A DNA stretch of 64,000 nt from Streptococcus sciuri (GTDB lineage Bacteria; Bacillota; Bacilli; Lactobacillales; Streptococcaceae): the NCBI RefSeq assembly GCF_024814375.1, contig NZ_JANUXX010000005.1, positions 62,001-126,000 of the forward strand. Direction: 5' to 3'. A program made the position numbers and the translations under genes. Below are positions 63,274-64,000 of this stretch, piece by piece. Numbering within the stretch: the first letter of the stretch is position 1; every line of letters begins with the position of its first letter. Under the pieces are notes generated by a model, which saw only the letters and a list, made by a program, of their open reading frames with translations, was not told the origin of the DNA and ran no database searches.

Positions 63274-63712
63274 TACTGTAAAAGAGTTGGCAAAAGCCAA
63301 AGACCTAGTTGATAAAGTTGAAAAACTACCCCAAGAGGAAAGGCAGATTGTTCTTGAAAAGTTGGAAATTTATCAAGGTGATATGCCACATCCTGATATT
63401 TTAAAGGGATATAATCAGCTATATCCTAAGGCTGCTGAGATGATTATACAAAATGGGATAAGAGAGTCTGAGCATAGGCGCAAAATGGAGGAAAGATACC
63501 TAGCAGGCAACCTCCGCTCACATCAGTTAGGACAATTTTTAGGTTTTATTATCGCTCTTGTTATAGTAGCTGGTGGAGTATTTTTGATATATAAAAACCA
63601 TCCCATAACAGGCACTTTATTGAGTGGTACAACTGCTGTAGGGGTTGTTGGGTTGTTTACAGGGAACAAAGAAGACAAAAATGACACAAAAAATCTAGGA
63701 GAAACATCATGA
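63254..63712 (+). CDS. DUF2335 membrane protein (152 aa)
   Basis: The TTG start at 63254 has GAGGAGG 9 nt upstream. The conserved block HPDILKGYNQLYPKAAEMI (about 47-65) followed by SEHRRKMEERYL and two transmembrane segments (about 92-110, 115-135) is typical of DUF2335 predicted membrane proteins. Function unknown; the family is frequent on mobile elements. Confidence 0.75.
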   Translation: MPIKKNNTVKELAKAKDLVDKVEKLPQEERQIVLEKLEIYQGDMPHPDILKGYNQLYPKAAEMIIQNGIRESEHRRKMEERYLAGNLRSHQLGQFLGFIIALVIVAGGVFLIYKNHPITGTLLSGTTAVGVVGLFTGNKEDKNDTKNLGETS

Positions 63713-63852
63713 AAGAAATTACCGAAACGAAATACCCACTGATGACTAAAAAAGAGGAGCTTTCTTGTACCATCGAAGAGACAAAAAACAATCAAAATAT
63801 GAGTGAGTGTTTTTCAGACGTTGCTTCCCTTATGGAGAGCCTAAAGGATTAG
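63709..63852 (+). CDS. Small acidic protein, third gene of the DUF2335 operon (47 aa)
   Basis: ATG 63709 overlaps the DUF2335 stop (ATGA) and follows TAGGAGAAA. Product MKEITETKYPLMTKKEELSC... ends SLMESLKD. Unrecognised. Confidence 0.6.
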   Translation: MKEITETKYPLMTKKEELSCTIEETKNNQNMSECFSDVASLMESLKD

Positions 63853-63868
63853 TAACCAATAACCACTA

Positions 63869-63896
63869 AAAAGGAGGTCATCTGACCCCTTTTTTA
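63869..63896. terminator. Terminator between DUF2335 operon and mini-HTH gene
   Basis: AAAAAGG.GGTCA pairs with TGACC.CCTTTTT around a 2-nt centre, with a T-run on +. The mini-HTH stop codon (63878-63880) lies inside. Confidence 0.7.
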
Positions 63897-64000
63897 GCGT
63901 ATTCCGTCAACTTCAGAGCGTTATTATAGGACATGTTGCCGACATCTGTACGCCCTTTAGCGTAGTTTGCCAAGGTCTGCTCAGAAATCCCAGTCGCCTT
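63878..64000 (-). CDS. Mini helix-turn-helix protein, partial (40 C-terminal aa)
   Basis: Cut by the window edge. KATGISEQTLANYAKGRTD and ALKLTEYAKKG align with the complete 63-aa protein at 62126-62317, so it is a paralogue. Confidence 0.7.
   Translation of the reverse strand, partial: KATGISEQTLANYAKGRTDVGNMSYNNALKLTEYAKKGVR

Noticed and set aside
37946..64000. Phage integrase, replication genes, terminase or insertion sequence
   Set aside because: None of the frames in this part has the expected motifs; these genes are probably beyond the right edge.

Overview
This 64 kb window is a low-GC Firmicute chromosome, almost certainly Streptococcus. The evidence is the vicR-vicK-vicX-rnc-smc run, the smc / HAD / HAD / ftsY neighbourhood, the CpoA-type lipid glycosyltransferase pair, cellobiose PTS genes, and an Rgg regulator beside a short hydrophobic peptide (SHP) gene. 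I cannot fix the species; nothing points specifically to S. pyogenes.

Layout. 1-4956: a small protein, a DUF318-type permease and a TIGR03943 protein on +, convergent with a coupled HAD-HAD-ftsY operon on -. 5051-13077: an AT-rich accessory gene cluster. On - it runs shp, an NRPS-like A-PCP-C protein, a NUDIX/SAHH-like fusion, a damaged unknown ORF, a frameshifted HD phosphohydrolase and an MFS exporter, closed by a terminator; a divergent rgg lies on +. 13300-19553: a beta-glucoside PTS operon with its own PRD regulator, 6-phospho-beta-glucosidase and a cre site. 19566-26818: smc, rnc and the essential vicRKX operon. 27354-30453: a polar amino-acid ABC importer. 30460-33164: thrS and a MazG-like gene behind a T-box leader. 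33202-35571: an acetoin-reductase-like SDR, a decayed gene and a lipoprotein gene frameshifted in an A-run. 35570-37945: two glycolipid glycosyltransferases.

From about 38.1 kb to the right edge is a siphovirus prophage read mostly on -. Portal, ClpP-type protease, capsid, connectors, tail proteins, a tail chaperone with a -1 frameshift site, a tape measure with two lytic domains, baseplate and adhesin proteins, holin and amidase lie from 61413 down to 42874. No integrase, replication gene or terminase is visible; they are probably beyond 64000. Both flanks of the structural block hold accessory material: HicAB, a PBECR4-like nuclease, mini-HTH proteins, a DUF2335 operon, tiny membrane peptides and many short RNAs.

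Two things stand out. First, the 22-codon shp gene (12076-12144) had no annotation of its own; it turns the 5-13 kb region into a probable quorum-sensing-controlled biosynthetic operon of unfamiliar composition. Second, the prophage carries a family of look-alike cassettes (about 40.2, 42.1, 61.9, 62.5 and 62.7 kb). Each has a basic membrane peptide on -, an antisense RNA promoter on + with a GGGGC-type hairpin, and a second peptide of 21-29 aa. Nearby is a stand-alone structured RNA at 42606-42741 with a consensus promoter and a cloverleaf-like fold.
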